Shown: positions 9,527 through 18,430, counted from the stretch's first letter. The stretch: 64,000 bases of DNA from Psychrobacter sp. DAB_AL43B (GCF_900168255.1 NZ_LT799838.1:1054001-1118000), one strand, 5' to 3'. Translations and numbers: made by a program. The notes: a model not told the origin generated them from the sequence alone.

Positions 9527-10777
9527 CTAACCCTGACAGCCGACTAGCCATAGCGCCCCGCGGCTTTGCTTGCTGAGCTGTGGTGTCGATAATGGCACAC
9601 TTGCAACCATTGAGGACGAGTTTTGACTATTAGTTAAATCAGTGAGGCTAATGCCGGCGCTGGTCAAGAGCGCAGATAATAACTGAAATTTCACGGCATA
9701 GTTCATATTTTGTGCATGTTCATGATTAAGGCTTGCCGTTACCATGCCGACAACTTCACCCGTTGGTAATAGCAGAGGACTGCCACTAGAGCCGGGTTGA
9801 ATGGGCGCGGTAAATTGCATATAGCGAATATCATCGCCGCAGCCGGTCAGACCCGAAACGCAGCCTTGAGTTACCTGTAACTGACTGCTCACGCCAGATA
9901 GAGGAAATCCCAAGGTAGTCACGGTTTCGCCCAAGATATCCGCACACTGTTGCGCCAATGGTAGATAACTTGACAGCGGTTCGCTCACCCTAATAATCGC
10001 CGAGTCGCTACCGATATCGCTGAGCACTACTTGTGCCTCACGGTCAGGCTGTCCTTGCTGACGTATACCAATCATCGCGGCTGATTCAATCACGTGATAG
10101 CAGGTTAGCAGGTGATAAGCGTCTATGGCAAAGGCAGTGCCCGTCCATGTTTCACCGGCTTGTACTTGCCGAGGAGGGCGTGACTCGTTATTATTTTGTC
10201 CCTGCTGATTTTGTTGACGTTGGGCTTCTTGAATCAGTGCATGGGTATCTGGTGGACGGGTATCAAGGCTAACTTGCACTCGATGCTCCAAACTTACCAG
10301 CCCTTGGGTCGAGCTTTCACCAAGGGCACGACATTTAAACTGGCCGTTACGCTGGTATATCTCAAGCACGATAGCGGCTTTAACATGACGTTCCATCGCG
10401 GTAAAGTTATAACAGATAGCGCTGTTATTTAGGTTCAAGCTAACAGTATTTAGCTCGACCGCAGGCAAGTTGAGGCTTGGCTCTGCATAGACATAGACTA
10501 TTAGTTGTAAAAAACGGACGCCTTGTGTGCCGAACAGCATCTGCAAATTTAGCTGCCATTCGCTCGGCGTGTCGGTATTATCAAGACGCGCCCATTCTTT
10601 AGGTTCATGAAGATAGGCTGGACTACAAGCAGCCTTACGCTGCTCATCTAAAGGTAGCCATATTAGCCCCAGCTGTTGACCAAATTTTAGCTGATTTGTA
10701 GTAGCAAAGGCGACTGAACATTGCGCTTGCTCGATAATTGTATTCGCGCCTAACACTAACGTCGTCTGTGCTGTCAT
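9527..10777 (-). CDS. TerD-like domain fused to a trypsin-like serine protease
   Basis: 416 residues from the ATG at 10777, which has AGAGG nine bases upstream; an in-frame TTG at 10795 is less likely. Residues 1-165 look like a diverged TerD fold (compare AIVLEIYQRNGQFKCRALGESS with the TerD motif ending in KFRAVGQG). A glutamine- and asparagine-rich linker follows (about 183-203). The rest is a trypsin/HtrA-like peptidase with an intact triad: H228 (TCYHVI), D258 (IGSDSA region) and S331 (QPGSSGSP). No signal peptide is seen, so it is probably cytosolic. It may cleave a partner on a stress signal sensed by the TerD part; that is inference. Confidence 0.82.
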   Translation of the reverse strand: MTAQTTLVLGANTIIEQAQCSVAFATTNQLKFGQQLGLIWLPLDEQRKAACSPAYLHEPKEWARLDNTDTPSEWQLNLQMLFGTQGVRFLQLIVYVYAEPSLNLPAVELNTVSLNLNNSAICYNFTAMERHVKAAIVLEIYQRNGQFKCRALGESSTQGLVSLEHRVQVSLDTRPPDTHALIQEAQRQQNQQGQNNNESRPPRQVQAGETWTGTAFAIDAYHLLTCYHVIESAAMIGIRQQGQPDREAQVVLSDIGSDSAIIRVSEPLSSYLPLAQQCADILGETVTTLGFPLSGVSSQLQVTQGCVSGLTGCGDDIRYMQFTAPIQPGSSGSPLLLPTGEVVGMVTASLNHEHAQNMNYAVKFQLLSALLTSAGISLTDLTNSQNSSSMVASVPLSTPQLSKQSRGALWLVGCQG

Positions 10778-11051
10778 CGCCCGGCCTCTAGTCAATATTA
10801 TGCCATATTATAATAAGGTTTTTTAGTGGTTACTCTGGTGAGTAGTACTGTTGATATAGGCTTATAGTAACGGTTTTATAAACGGCGTGGGTCAGAATTT
10901 TCACGTCATCTAGCGATTCTATACGATGTGAAATGAGAAAATTTTAGGCATTATAGGTTTTTTGTCTTGATTACGATTGATAGTAATTAATGGTTCTATT
11001 TCATAACTTCATTCAACTCATTCCTTCATCTAATAGATTTATTCGATAAGT

Positions 11052-12287
11052 TTATTCTATAGATTGTTCTTCAATCTTTACACTCACCATAACTGAGCGT
11101 ACCTGACAAGGTATAATCTGCTGAATGATGTCTGCTAGCTTAGGTTTATCAGTTAAGCCCAGCCAGTAGCCAAATCCTACTTGCGTTAAGTCCACACCAC
11201 TATGGGTAGTGTAATCGATGCCACCAGAGGGGCGACTATTAATCTCAAGTGCACGGTGCTGACCGTCATCGTCGGCCTTGGTCTGTACGCTGACGATACC
11301 ATCACAGCCAAATGCCTTAATGAGTGGAATGACCACATCCATGACCGATTGCTCGTAGCCAATATGCTGGATTTTCCCTGTTTTATAACGAGTGACGGCG
11401 GACAATACTTCACCGTATTCACACACCACATCGATAGAGTATTCTTGCCCTGCCAGATAAGGCATCAGTAGCATGGGGATAGGGCGCTCATGGACCATTT
11501 GACTGTTTGTATAGGCACTTATAAACTGAGCAGTACTGATTTTTTTCTCTTCAGTAAAGTATAAATGCTCAAAACTATCGTAGTGCTCACCAGTTTCTTT
11601 ACTCGAATCAAGTCGCCAAAACCCTTGCGCAAAAATACCCGTGACCGGTTTGACACATAAGGGCTGATGACCATGTTTGGCAAGTAAGGCCTTGAGCTCA
11701 GAGGTATTATCAAAGCGCCAAGCATCTGCGACAGGGATATCGTGCTGATGACACTGCTGCATAAAGGCAAACTTATCATCTATCGATTCTAATGCGCCGA
11801 CGCTGTTCGCACCTGTTAATAAGCGAATGCCGGCTGTGCTAAATACCTCACGATGGGCTTCATAATCAATACCATTGCGTCCCGTTAATAGTACTTTGAC
11901 CTTATCTTGCTTAGCTTGTTCTAATACGAACTGCCAGCGCGGTATCGTTGCTGTAGGTAAAGTTGGCGGTTCAATGTCCAAATACTCATCGCTATCAGCG
12001 GCAGTATTAGAAGGTTCATAATAAATCTTATCCGCAAATTCAAAAATCTCCGGTCTATCGTGGCGGTGTGAAGCAATAATGGTAAAGGGCGTATTCGATT
12101 GGACTTTTAGTGCTTGTAGACTGGCTAGCATATCGCGCTGGCTTGACTGACCCTCAGCCAACCAAACCGCTGATGGATTAATTTGGCGGTTACTGGTGCT
12201 GGTATTCTCAGTTCCAGTTCCAGTTCCAGTTCCAGTTCCAGTTCCAGTGCCATTACTATTGCTATTATTATTGATTTGATTATCCAT
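11052..12287 (-). CDS. ATP-grasp enzyme of the Ter biosynthetic module
   Basis: A 411-residue cytosolic ligase. ATP-grasp features include the lysine strand LCVKPVTGIF and the C-terminal metal-binding segment LEINSRPSGGIDYT, where glutamate and asparagine coordinate Mg. The family joins a carboxylate to an amine or similar group through an acyl phosphate; ATP-grasp enzymes sit in the Ter metabolite module. The first 30 residues hold Asn/Ser-rich sequence and then seven Gly-Thr dipeptides encoded by a hexanucleotide repeat, a disordered tail unlike the rest of the protein. It is the first gene of the minus-strand run and faces the TerA-like gene across a 238-base divergent region. Confidence 0.82.
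   Translation of the reverse strand: MDNQINNNSNSNGTGTGTGTGTGTGTENTSTSNRQINPSAVWLAEGQSSQRDMLASLQALKVQSNTPFTIIASHRHDRPEIFEFADKIYYEPSNTAADSDEYLDIEPPTLPTATIPRWQFVLEQAKQDKVKVLLTGRNGIDYEAHREVFSTAGIRLLTGANSVGALESIDDKFAFMQQCHQHDIPVADAWRFDNTSELKALLAKHGHQPLCVKPVTGIFAQGFWRLDSSKETGEHYDSFEHLYFTEEKKISTAQFISAYTNSQMVHERPIPMLLMPYLAGQEYSIDVVCEYGEVLSAVTRYKTGKIQHIGYEQSVMDVVIPLIKAFGCDGIVSVQTKADDDGQHRALEINSRPSGGIDYTTHSGVDLTQVGFGYWLGLTDKPKLADIIQQIIPCQVRSVMVSVKIEEQSIE
12211..12252 (-). repeat. Hexanucleotide tandem repeat inside the ATP-grasp gene
   Basis: Six perfect copies of GTTCCA (12211-12246) plus one near copy GTGCCA (12247-12252). On the coding strand these give repeated Gly-Thr codons. Because the unit is six bases, changes in copy number keep the frame and would only lengthen or shorten the tail. 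Confidence 0.95.
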
Positions 12288-12525
12288 AATTCTCTCAGCG
12301 CGATCGTCAGTTATTAGTAAAAATATTTTTTTGATAATTCTTTCAATACTTTATATGACCGCCATTATATACAAATGCGACAAGATATAAATACTTGTCA
12401 GAAATATCGTTAATGGCGTAATAGGATTGTCTTAGCCACAGTACCGATTAAAAAATAGCCAATATCCATGCTACTATATGGCGACAGTCAACATAACAAA
12501 TTATAATGAATCTTAAGGATAAATA

Positions 12526-13770
12526 ATGAGCCAAACCTTGATTGCCGGAGCAAACGCACCGCTACCGAACGATAATATCAGTATCCGAATTATGAGCCAA
12601 AACTCTATCGATTGCGCAGCCTACCGCTTGACGACAGATGGTCGCGTGCGCGGTGACGGCGATATGATTTTTTATGGTCAGACTCGTAGTGATGATGGTA
12701 GTGTCAGCTTTCGTGGTCATGATAGCGACGGGTTTTTTGATATTAAGTTGCCCGCGCAATCTGCTACTATTGACAAGATTGCTCTAGCTTTTTCTAGCAG
12801 TCAAACTTTAGCGCAGCTGGGTGATGTTGATATCCAAGTCTTGCAAGGCAGTCAAGTGCTGCTGACTTGTCAGCTTAATGCTGCTGGTCGCAACGAAAAA
12901 GCCATTATCCTAGCAGAATGCTATCGTCGGCAGGGCAGTTGGAAATTTCGTTTTATCGCCCAAGGTTTTGAAGGCGGTCTTAAGCCGTTATCGGAGCATT
13001 TCGGCGTTGAAATTGCTGATGAGGCTCCGGCTCAAGCGTCGCCCGCTAATAATGCGTCTATCAATACGCAAAAGCCAGCGAGTACAGGGCAAGCTAGCAG
13101 TCCACCACCGATTCCTGCCAACTCTACTAGCCCTTCGATTAACTTAAGCAAAATCACCTTAACTAAAAATCAATCTAGTATTAACCTAACTAAGCGTGAT
13201 GACTTTGGTAAAATCTCTGTCAATCTCAACTGGAATCAGCGTCCAGATACCAGCAAGCAAGCGCCTAAAAAAGGCTTGTTAGGCGATTTGTTTAAGCAAC
13301 ATAAGGCTGGCGGGATTGATCTTGATGTTGGCGCGATGATTCATCTTAAAAATGGTGAGAAAACACTCATTCAAGCATTGGGCAATCGCTTTGGTAGCCT
13401 AACCTCAGCGCCGTATGTGTGTTTGCGCGCAGATGATAGAACGGGGCAAACCAGTGGCGGCGAATGGCTGGATATCAATGGTCAACAGTGGTCGCAGATT
13501 GAAGAGGTCTTTATCTTTGCTTTCATTTATGAAGGCGCACCCAATTGGGCACAAACAGATGGCGTGGTCACTATTCATGTCCCTGAACAGCCACCGATTG
13601 AAACACGCCTGACAGAAGGTGCGGGTAATTTGCCCATGTGTGCCATTGCTCGTTTGGTCAATCAAAATGGTAGTATTAACGTTGAGCGTATTAACGAATA
13701 CTTTAAAGGACACCAAGAGATGGATAAAGCCTTTAATTGGGGCTTTAGCTGGAAGCGTGGTAGTAAATAA
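12526..13770 (+). CDS. terA: TerA-like protein with two TerD-fold domains
   Basis: 414 residues. The N-terminal TerD-like domain spans about 1-155 (IDCAAYRLTTDGRVRGDGDMIFYGQ), a Ser/Pro/Asn-rich linker about 160-215, and a second TerD-like domain the remainder (GGIDLDVGAM onward). The size and duplicated layout match TerA of tellurite-resistance clusters, thought to bind calcium and join membrane-linked stress complexes. Both domains lack the acidic loop [13 protein letters not shown] found in the neighbouring TerD proteins, so calcium binding may be weak or lost. The start has AAGGATAAATA upstream. It is the only plus-strand Ter gene here and is divergent from the ATP-grasp gene. Confidence 0.82.
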   Translation: MSQTLIAGANAPLPNDNISIRIMSQNSIDCAAYRLTTDGRVRGDGDMIFYGQTRSDDGSVSFRGHDSDGFFDIKLPAQSATIDKIALAFSSSQTLAQLGDVDIQVLQGSQVLLTCQLNAAGRNEKAIILAECYRRQGSWKFRFIAQGFEGGLKPLSEHFGVEIADEAPAQASPANNASINTQKPASTGQASSPPPIPANSTSPSINLSKITLTKNQSSINLTKRDDFGKISVNLNWNQRPDTSKQAPKKGLLGDLFKQHKAGGIDLDVGAMIHLKNGEKTLIQALGNRFGSLTSAPYVCLRADDRTGQTSGGEWLDINGQQWSQIEEVFIFAFIYEGAPNWAQTDGVVTIHVPEQPPIETRLTEGAGNLPMCAIARLVNQNGSINVERINEYFKGHQEMDKAFNWGFSWKRGSK

Positions 13771-13810
13771 TTTTTTCGATATTAATGTCAAAATAAAGTA
13801 ATTAAAAACC

Positions 13811-13857
13811 AAAAATCAGCCTCTCTATTACTAGTAATAGAGAGGCTGATTTTTTTA
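13811..13857. terminator. Bidirectional terminator after terA-like gene
   Basis: A perfect palindrome of 44 bases (13811-13854) with A- and T-runs at its two ends, placed between the converging TerA-like and zinc-ribbon genes. It can end transcription in both directions. Confidence 0.92.
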
Positions 13858-13887
13858 AGAATTATTGATTATTAGTGGTACTACTTG

Positions 13888-14571
13888 TTATGTTTGATTG
13901 TTCGAAGTGCTTTTATTTTCATACCTGTCCAACTGACTTTGTAATTGTGTGAGTTTTTTATTAATCATTTCACGGTTTTTTGCTGACTTTATCCAATTGG
14001 GCAGTCTTGAAGGCATGCTAGCATTACCAGCATCGGCTGTTCTTTCTCTTAAGGTTGCATTGATATAACTATGTAGTTCAGTTAGATGGCTCTGATTAAA
14101 TGCCCAAATTTTACCAAATCGGCAGGGTACTTGTAAAAAAAGGGGCAGGCCAAAGTCACAGTCAATGGCTAACCTTGCATCATAACGTTGGTATTTATTT
14201 GATCTTTCTACTGGTACCGCATTAGTTTTACCACAACTTGGGCAGTCAATAGCGATAATAGAGGGTAAAACTTGTTTATACGAGGATACGATCTCTTCGT
14301 TAGCAGTTAGTCGTGTACCACAAAAACTACAGGGTCGATGTCCTATTAAATTACATTGACCTACCCAATCGGCTTGATCTTCATTTTTTGTTAATGATAA
14401 TTGGCAGTGCTTACAGACAAATTTAGCAGACCAAACCTTGCGTTCGCTTTCTATTCTGTACTGATATTCATTTTCAATTTTACCTACAGTGTCACATTCG
14501 ATACAGCATACTATACTTTGCTCGGCATAATACGTTAACCGATATCCGTTATCGATATGTCTTGCTTGCAT
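13888..14571 (-). CDS. Protein with two predicted zinc ribbons, function unknown
   Basis: 227 residues. Cysteine pairs C23/C26 with C53/C56 and C81/C84 with C110/C113 suggest two four-cysteine zinc ribbons. The C-terminal half has KIWAFNQSHLTELHSYINATLRER followed by RLPNWIKSAKNR, a segment I recall from uncharacterised bacterial zinc-ribbon proteins, ending in a likely short coiled coil. There is no signal peptide or membrane helix. It stands alone between two terminators inside the Ter island and so probably has its own promoter. Binding to nucleic acid or protein is possible, but no function can be given. Confidence 0.75.
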   Translation of the reverse strand: MQARHIDNGYRLTYYAEQSIVCCIECDTVGKIENEYQYRIESERKVWSAKFVCKHCQLSLTKNEDQADWVGQCNLIGHRPCSFCGTRLTANEEIVSSYKQVLPSIIAIDCPSCGKTNAVPVERSNKYQRYDARLAIDCDFGLPLFLQVPCRFGKIWAFNQSHLTELHSYINATLRERTADAGNASMPSRLPNWIKSAKNREMINKKLTQLQSQLDRYENKSTSNNQT

Positions 14572-14616
14572 AGCTATCTCACATTCTAAGCTTGTTTTAT
14601 TCGTACTATAATAATT

Positions 14617-14653
14617 AAAAAAACAGCTTAACGAAAGCCGTTAAGCTGTTTAT
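14617..14653 (-). terminator. Intrinsic terminator of the TerZ/TerX-like gene
   Basis: The 12-base stem AACAGCTTAACG pairs with CGTTAAGCTGTT across a short loop, with a run of A on the left (T-run for minus-strand transcripts). It lies 36 bases after the TerZ-like stop. Confidence 0.88.
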
Positions 14654-14688
14654 ATTGGAAATAAGAAAGTCTAAAAATACATCAAAGA

Positions 14689-15297
14689 TTAAGCATGCGG
14701 TGTAATAGCAGGCATCAAGTCATGAAAGGTACGACCTGAAGCGGTTTCACCTATCGCGTGCATTTTCCATTCATCATTATGACGATAAACTTTTGCCATA
14801 ATCATCGCCGTATGAGTACCTTGTGACGATAGGTTATAACGCGCGACTTCACTATTATTATTGGCGTTAACGATACGGCAAAATGCATTCTCGACCGTCT
14901 CAAACGTCTGTCCGGTAAAGCTATTAACGGTAAATACCAATGACACTACACTAGCTGGCACTTTCGATAGGTCAACGTTGATCACTTCGTCATCGCCGTC
15001 GCCGTCACCAGTACGGTTATCACCAGTATGAAGGATGCTGCCATCTTTTGATTGCAATTGGTTAAACCAAATAGCGTCAACCGGCTGTTTGTTACTATCG
15101 AACATGATGCAAGAGGCATCTAAATCAATAGAATCGCCGCCGCTACCGCCGCCAAATAATTTACCTAAAAAACCACCTTTTTTATCTTGTGGACCTTGCG
15201 CAACATCCCAACCAAGACCTAGTTTTACTTGCGTAAGCGTACCGCCAGCTTCTTTGCTTAGGGATATTTTCTGACCTTTTTGTAAGCTAACTGCCAT
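14689..15297 (-). CDS. TerD-family protein, TerZ/TerX-like
   Basis: A 202-residue single TerD domain. It keeps the calcium loop GDNRTGDGDGDDE and ends with IGETASGRTFHDLMP, which resembles TerZ/TerX more than TerD. Compared with the 191-residue TerD proteins next door it has a Gly-rich insertion at residues about 36-54 (KKGGFLGKLFGGG), and a similar insertion occurs in the second domain of the TerA-like protein. It is cytosolic or peripherally membrane-bound by family knowledge. The AIM24 gene lies about 50 bases upstream on the same strand (from its 3' end to this start), so the two are likely cotranscribed. Confidence 0.88.
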   Translation of the reverse strand: MAVSLQKGQKISLSKEAGGTLTQVKLGLGWDVAQGPQDKKGGFLGKLFGGGSGGDSIDLDASCIMFDSNKQPVDAIWFNQLQSKDGSILHTGDNRTGDGDGDDEVINVDLSKVPASVVSLVFTVNSFTGQTFETVENAFCRIVNANNNSEVARYNLSSQGTHTAMIMAKVYRHNDEWKMHAIGETASGRTFHDLMPAITPHA

Positions 15298-15348
15298 GTG
15301 ACTGTCCTTATAATAGTTATTTAAAAATCATAGTTATTTAAAAAAGTG

Positions 15349-16101
15349 CTATAGAATATTGCCAAGTAATCCGCTATTGCCGCCGCGACCACCTGAGCTG
15401 GTGCCTAAGATGCTTTGTAGCCAACCTTGGTAGCTGTCACGATTACGCGAGCAAATAATAACTTTGCCCGTACCAGAGAAGTTTAAAACCATACCTTCGC
15501 CACTGGTAACAGAGTTGATGATATTGCCCATAAAGCCTTGTTTCTTACTGGTTGCGACCGATAGCTTGTATTCTAAGCGCGAGTCCCAGCACACCACATG
15601 ACCATTATCAATGATGACATCTTTACCGGGTTCGACATCAATCTCGAACAATGAGCCAAAGCCTGATACCACCACTTGACCATTACCTTGAGTTTGCATC
15701 ACCATAAAGCCGCCGGTGTCGCCAAATACAGCTCCGCCTAGATTGCGCTGAATCTTAGCTTTCACATCAACACCCGTTTGCGCTGCTACAAATGCGCCAT
15801 CACTGAGTGTATATTGTTGTGAGCCAACATCGAGTATCTGCATATCACCATCGAGCGTTGGTGCAAGTAGACAATCACCTTCGCCATTCACAGCTTCAAT
15901 TTGTTGCTGAAATAATGATTCGTCATTGGCAAAGCGCCGCATCAAGGATTGCATTAACCCCCCTTGCAGCTTACCTTTAAGCTCAAGGTTCGACTCCATC
16001 ATCACCATGGCATTGGCTTCGCAATATATCGAATCACCTTTTTTAAGGTTGCAATGTAAAAAGGGTTCAATCGTACCGATTAAGCTAAATGTTGCGGCCA
16101 T
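15349..16101 (-). CDS. AIM24-family (DUF124) protein in the Ter cluster
   Basis: About 250 residues from the ATG at 16101, which has AAGGA 11 bases upstream; a TTG at 16173 would add a poorly conserved tail. The sequence is a beta-rich repeat protein of the AIM24/TIGR00266 type (EANAMVMMESNLELKGKLQ; GGFMVMQTQGNGQVVVSGFG). The C-terminus is glycine-rich. Bacterial relatives often neighbour TerD genes, and AIM24 proteins are membrane-linked in mitochondria, but their bacterial role is unclear. Here it sits between two TerD-family genes on the minus strand, consistent with a structural part of the Ter complex. Confidence 0.82.
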   Translation of the reverse strand: MAATFSLIGTIEPFLHCNLKKGDSIYCEANAMVMMESNLELKGKLQGGLMQSLMRRFANDESLFQQQIEAVNGEGDCLLAPTLDGDMQILDVGSQQYTLSDGAFVAAQTGVDVKAKIQRNLGGAVFGDTGGFMVMQTQGNGQVVVSGFGSLFEIDVEPGKDVIIDNGHVVCWDSRLEYKLSVATSKKQGFMGNIINSVTSGEGMVLNFSGTGKVIICSRNRDSYQGWLQSILGTSSGGRGGNSGLLGNIL

Positions 16102-16286
16102 GGGGTGCAAATCCTTATTTTGATTCTTTAATATGTTTTGAATATGTTTTTTACATATAATTTCGATAGCCAATTAATTTTAAAGCCATCAAATGTGATA
16201 GTAGAGCACACTTGATAGCTTATTGGATACATTCAGTCGTCTGCTTGTATCCGTTTACTATAGGATATTTTTTAGCTCAATCAAAC

Positions 16287-16862
16287 TTAGACATTGACGC
16301 CATAAGAAGCAGCTAATGGACCTAGACCGCCGCTAAAGCCTTGACCCACTGCGCGGAATTTCCAGTCACTACCATGACGGTATAATTCACCAAAAATCAT
16401 GGCCGTTTCAGTGCTACCATCTTCTGATAAGTCATAACGGGCAATTTCAGCTGCGCCGTTGTCATTCACGACACGGATGTAAGCATCGCCAACTTGACCA
16501 AAGTTTTGGTTACGGGTCTGACCTTCATAAATGATGGCACATAAGGCAACTTTGCTAACGTCAGCTGGGATGCTCGCTAAATTGACTTTGATGGCTTCAT
16601 CATCGCCGTCACCTTCGCCAGTACGGTTATCACCGGTATGCTCAACCGCGCCGTTGTCTGATTTTAAGTTATTGAAAAAGATAAAGTCTTGGTCATTACG
16701 GACTTTGCCAGATTCATCAACCAAGAAGCCGATAGCGTCTAAGTCAAAATCTTGACCGTCGGTCGCGCGTGGATCCCAGCCTAGACCGACGGTAATATTG
16801 GTTAAGCCTGGCGCTTCTTTTGATAAGTTTACGTTGCCGCCTTTCGTTAAGCTAATAGCCAT
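16287..16862 (-). CDS. terD: Tellurium resistance protein TerD
   Basis: A 191-residue TerD protein. It contains the N-terminal strand [13 protein letters not shown], the calcium-binding segments [11 protein letters not shown] and [19 protein letters not shown], and the C-terminal motif [14 protein letters not shown]. Family members bind calcium and act in resistance to tellurite, colicins and other stresses, probably at the membrane surface. It has the same length and strong similarity to the TerD at 18693-19268, so one is likely a duplicate. It is the upstream neighbour of the AIM24 gene (186 bases). Confidence 0.93.
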   Translation of the reverse strand: MAISLTKGGNVNLSKEAPGLTNITVGLGWDPRATDGQDFDLDAIGFLVDESGKVRNDQDFIFFNNLKSDNGAVEHTGDNRTGEGDGDDEAIKVNLASIPADVSKVALCAIIYEGQTRNQNFGQVGDAYIRVVNDNGAAEIARYDLSEDGSTETAMIFGELYRHGSDWKFRAVGQGFSGGLGPLAASYGVNV

Positions 16863-17365
16863 ATGAATGTCCTTTGGTTTATTAATTAAATGATTTTATT
16901 TTTTAATAGTATGAGAATTGAGCTCAAAAACAATATTACATGAATGCTAAGCCACGTCCTGCATATCGTTACGTTTTACTATACTAAGCAGATTGATAGT
17001 AAGCAAGGTGAATTTTGTGTGCTTACTAAGCAACATAAAAGCCTTGTATAGCAGATACTTTTTTAACACGCTAAGCTATAGTAAGTAAGGTATTGTTATT
17101 AAAAGCGAAGTGAGTTAATTATCAGCTGCTATAGATAAATGGTAGTGCGAAAAGCTTGAAGAGACTAAGAATGATTCTCTAACAGCTTTTTCTTAAGCGC
17201 CATTGATAATTTTAAAAGCTATTGGATAAAAGCGGTTTAATAAGAGCCATCTTAGAAAATAAAAACAGGTTACACCAATTGTTTGATATAACCTGTCATT
17301 ACTACGATTTTCTACCAAAGCACTTTTTACTTAATTTGAAGTTATTACTAAAACTCAAACTAAGA
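16863..17365. other. Gene-free region between terD and the DUF475 gene
   Basis: No convincing gene is visible. The right part holds the terminator of the DUF475 gene (17256-17296). The left part lies upstream of terD and should contain its promoter; a loose TTGTTT/TACTAT pair with a 16-base spacer is present on the minus strand around 16920-16950, but this is weak evidence. Confidence 0.5.
17256..17296 (-). terminator. Terminator of the DUF475 gene
   Basis: ACAGGTTA (17265-17272) pairs with TAACCTGT (17289-17296). On the minus strand the stem is followed by TTTTTATTTTC. It lies about 70 bases after the stop codon. Confidence 0.75.
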
Positions 17366-18430
17366 TTAAGTAATCGACTTTGCTTCTCGCTTACGATAAT
17401 TAAGTGACGCAACGAATGCCCAGCCAATAAAGGTAATACCGATAAGGCCAGTGATAAGCTCTGGCACATGGAATTTTACTGACAATAGCATAATAATGGC
17501 TAAAGCCCCGATGGCATAATGAGCGCCATGCTCAAGATAGACATATTCATCAAGTGTGCCTTTATCTACCAAGAAGATAGTCATCGAACGTACAAACATC
17601 GCACCAATAGCAAGACCGAGCATAATGACGATAACGTCATTGGTAATCGCAAATGCACCAATCACCCCATCAAAACTGAATGAGGCATCAAGGACTTCTA
17701 GATATAAGAAACCGATAATACCACCTTTCATAATTGCGCTAGTTGCAGCACCAGTACTATTACCTTGAGCGTCTAGTTCTTCTTCAAGATCACCTTCAAG
17801 CATACCAGAAACCACTTGTACACCAAGGTAAACCAAGATACCCCATATTCCAGCGATTAAGACAGCAGCTGATTGAGCAGGATTGGCAAATGATACCGCA
17901 ATCATCAACACGATAAGTGCGACAAAGACACTCATAGCATCGACTTTGCCTAATTTAGCCAAACGACTTTCAAGCCAATCAAACCAATGGACTTCTTTTT
18001 CATCAAAGATAAAGTTTAAGAATACCAGTAGCAAGAAGATACCACCGAACGCTGAGATTTCAGCATGATGCGCCAATAGTCTGGCGGAGTATTCTTTAGG
18101 ATCGTTCAATGCCAAATCTATAACTTGCATCATACCAAGGTCGGCAGTCACGGCAACGATGACAATCGGGAATACCAAACGCATACCAAATACGGCGACT
18201 AAAATACCAACCGTTAAAAATATCTTTTTCCAAAATTCATCCCAGCCCTTAAGGACTGAGGCGTTGACCACTGCGTTATCAAACGATAACGAGATTTCCA
18301 TGACGGCCAAAATAGCGGTAATGGATAAGGTGGTTATCATACCGCCCATACCGCCATGTGAATATCCCCACCATGCCGCGACCGCTAGGGCAATGGCTGT
18401 GAAGATAAAGTCTAAATAAAAATGTCTCAT
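17366..18430 (-). CDS. DUF475 (TerC-like) integral membrane protein
   Basis: 354 residues from the ATG at 18430, chosen because AGGATG lies just upstream; the open frame extends to 18568 but the extra part overlaps a terminator stem and is not family-like. It has about nine membrane segments. The motifs VMEISLSFDNAVVNASVL and LDASFSFDGVIGAFAITND hold paired acidic residues in the membrane, as in TerC proteins, and fit a metal ion-transport role. DUF475 proteins are a standard membrane partner in TerD clusters, possibly exporting metal or anchoring the complex. It is flanked by terminators and is therefore probably its own transcription unit. Confidence 0.88.
   Translation of the reverse strand: MRHFYLDFIFTAIALAVAAWWGYSHGGMGGMITTLSITAILAVMEISLSFDNAVVNASVLKGWDEFWKKIFLTVGILVAVFGMRLVFPIVIVAVTADLGMMQVIDLALNDPKEYSARLLAHHAEISAFGGIFLLLVFLNFIFDEKEVHWFDWLESRLAKLGKVDAMSVFVALIVLMIAVSFANPAQSAAVLIAGIWGILVYLGVQVVSGMLEGDLEEELDAQGNSTGAATSAIMKGGIIGFLYLEVLDASFSFDGVIGAFAITNDVIVIMLGLAIGAMFVRSMTIFLVDKGTLDEYVYLEHGAHYAIGALAIIMLLSVKFHVPELITGLIGITFIGWAFVASLNYRKREAKSIT

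Noticed and set aside
13405..13812. 135-codon minus-strand frame covering the TerA-like 3' end
   Set aside because: It lies opposite a clear TerD-type domain and begins at the terminator; not a credible gene.
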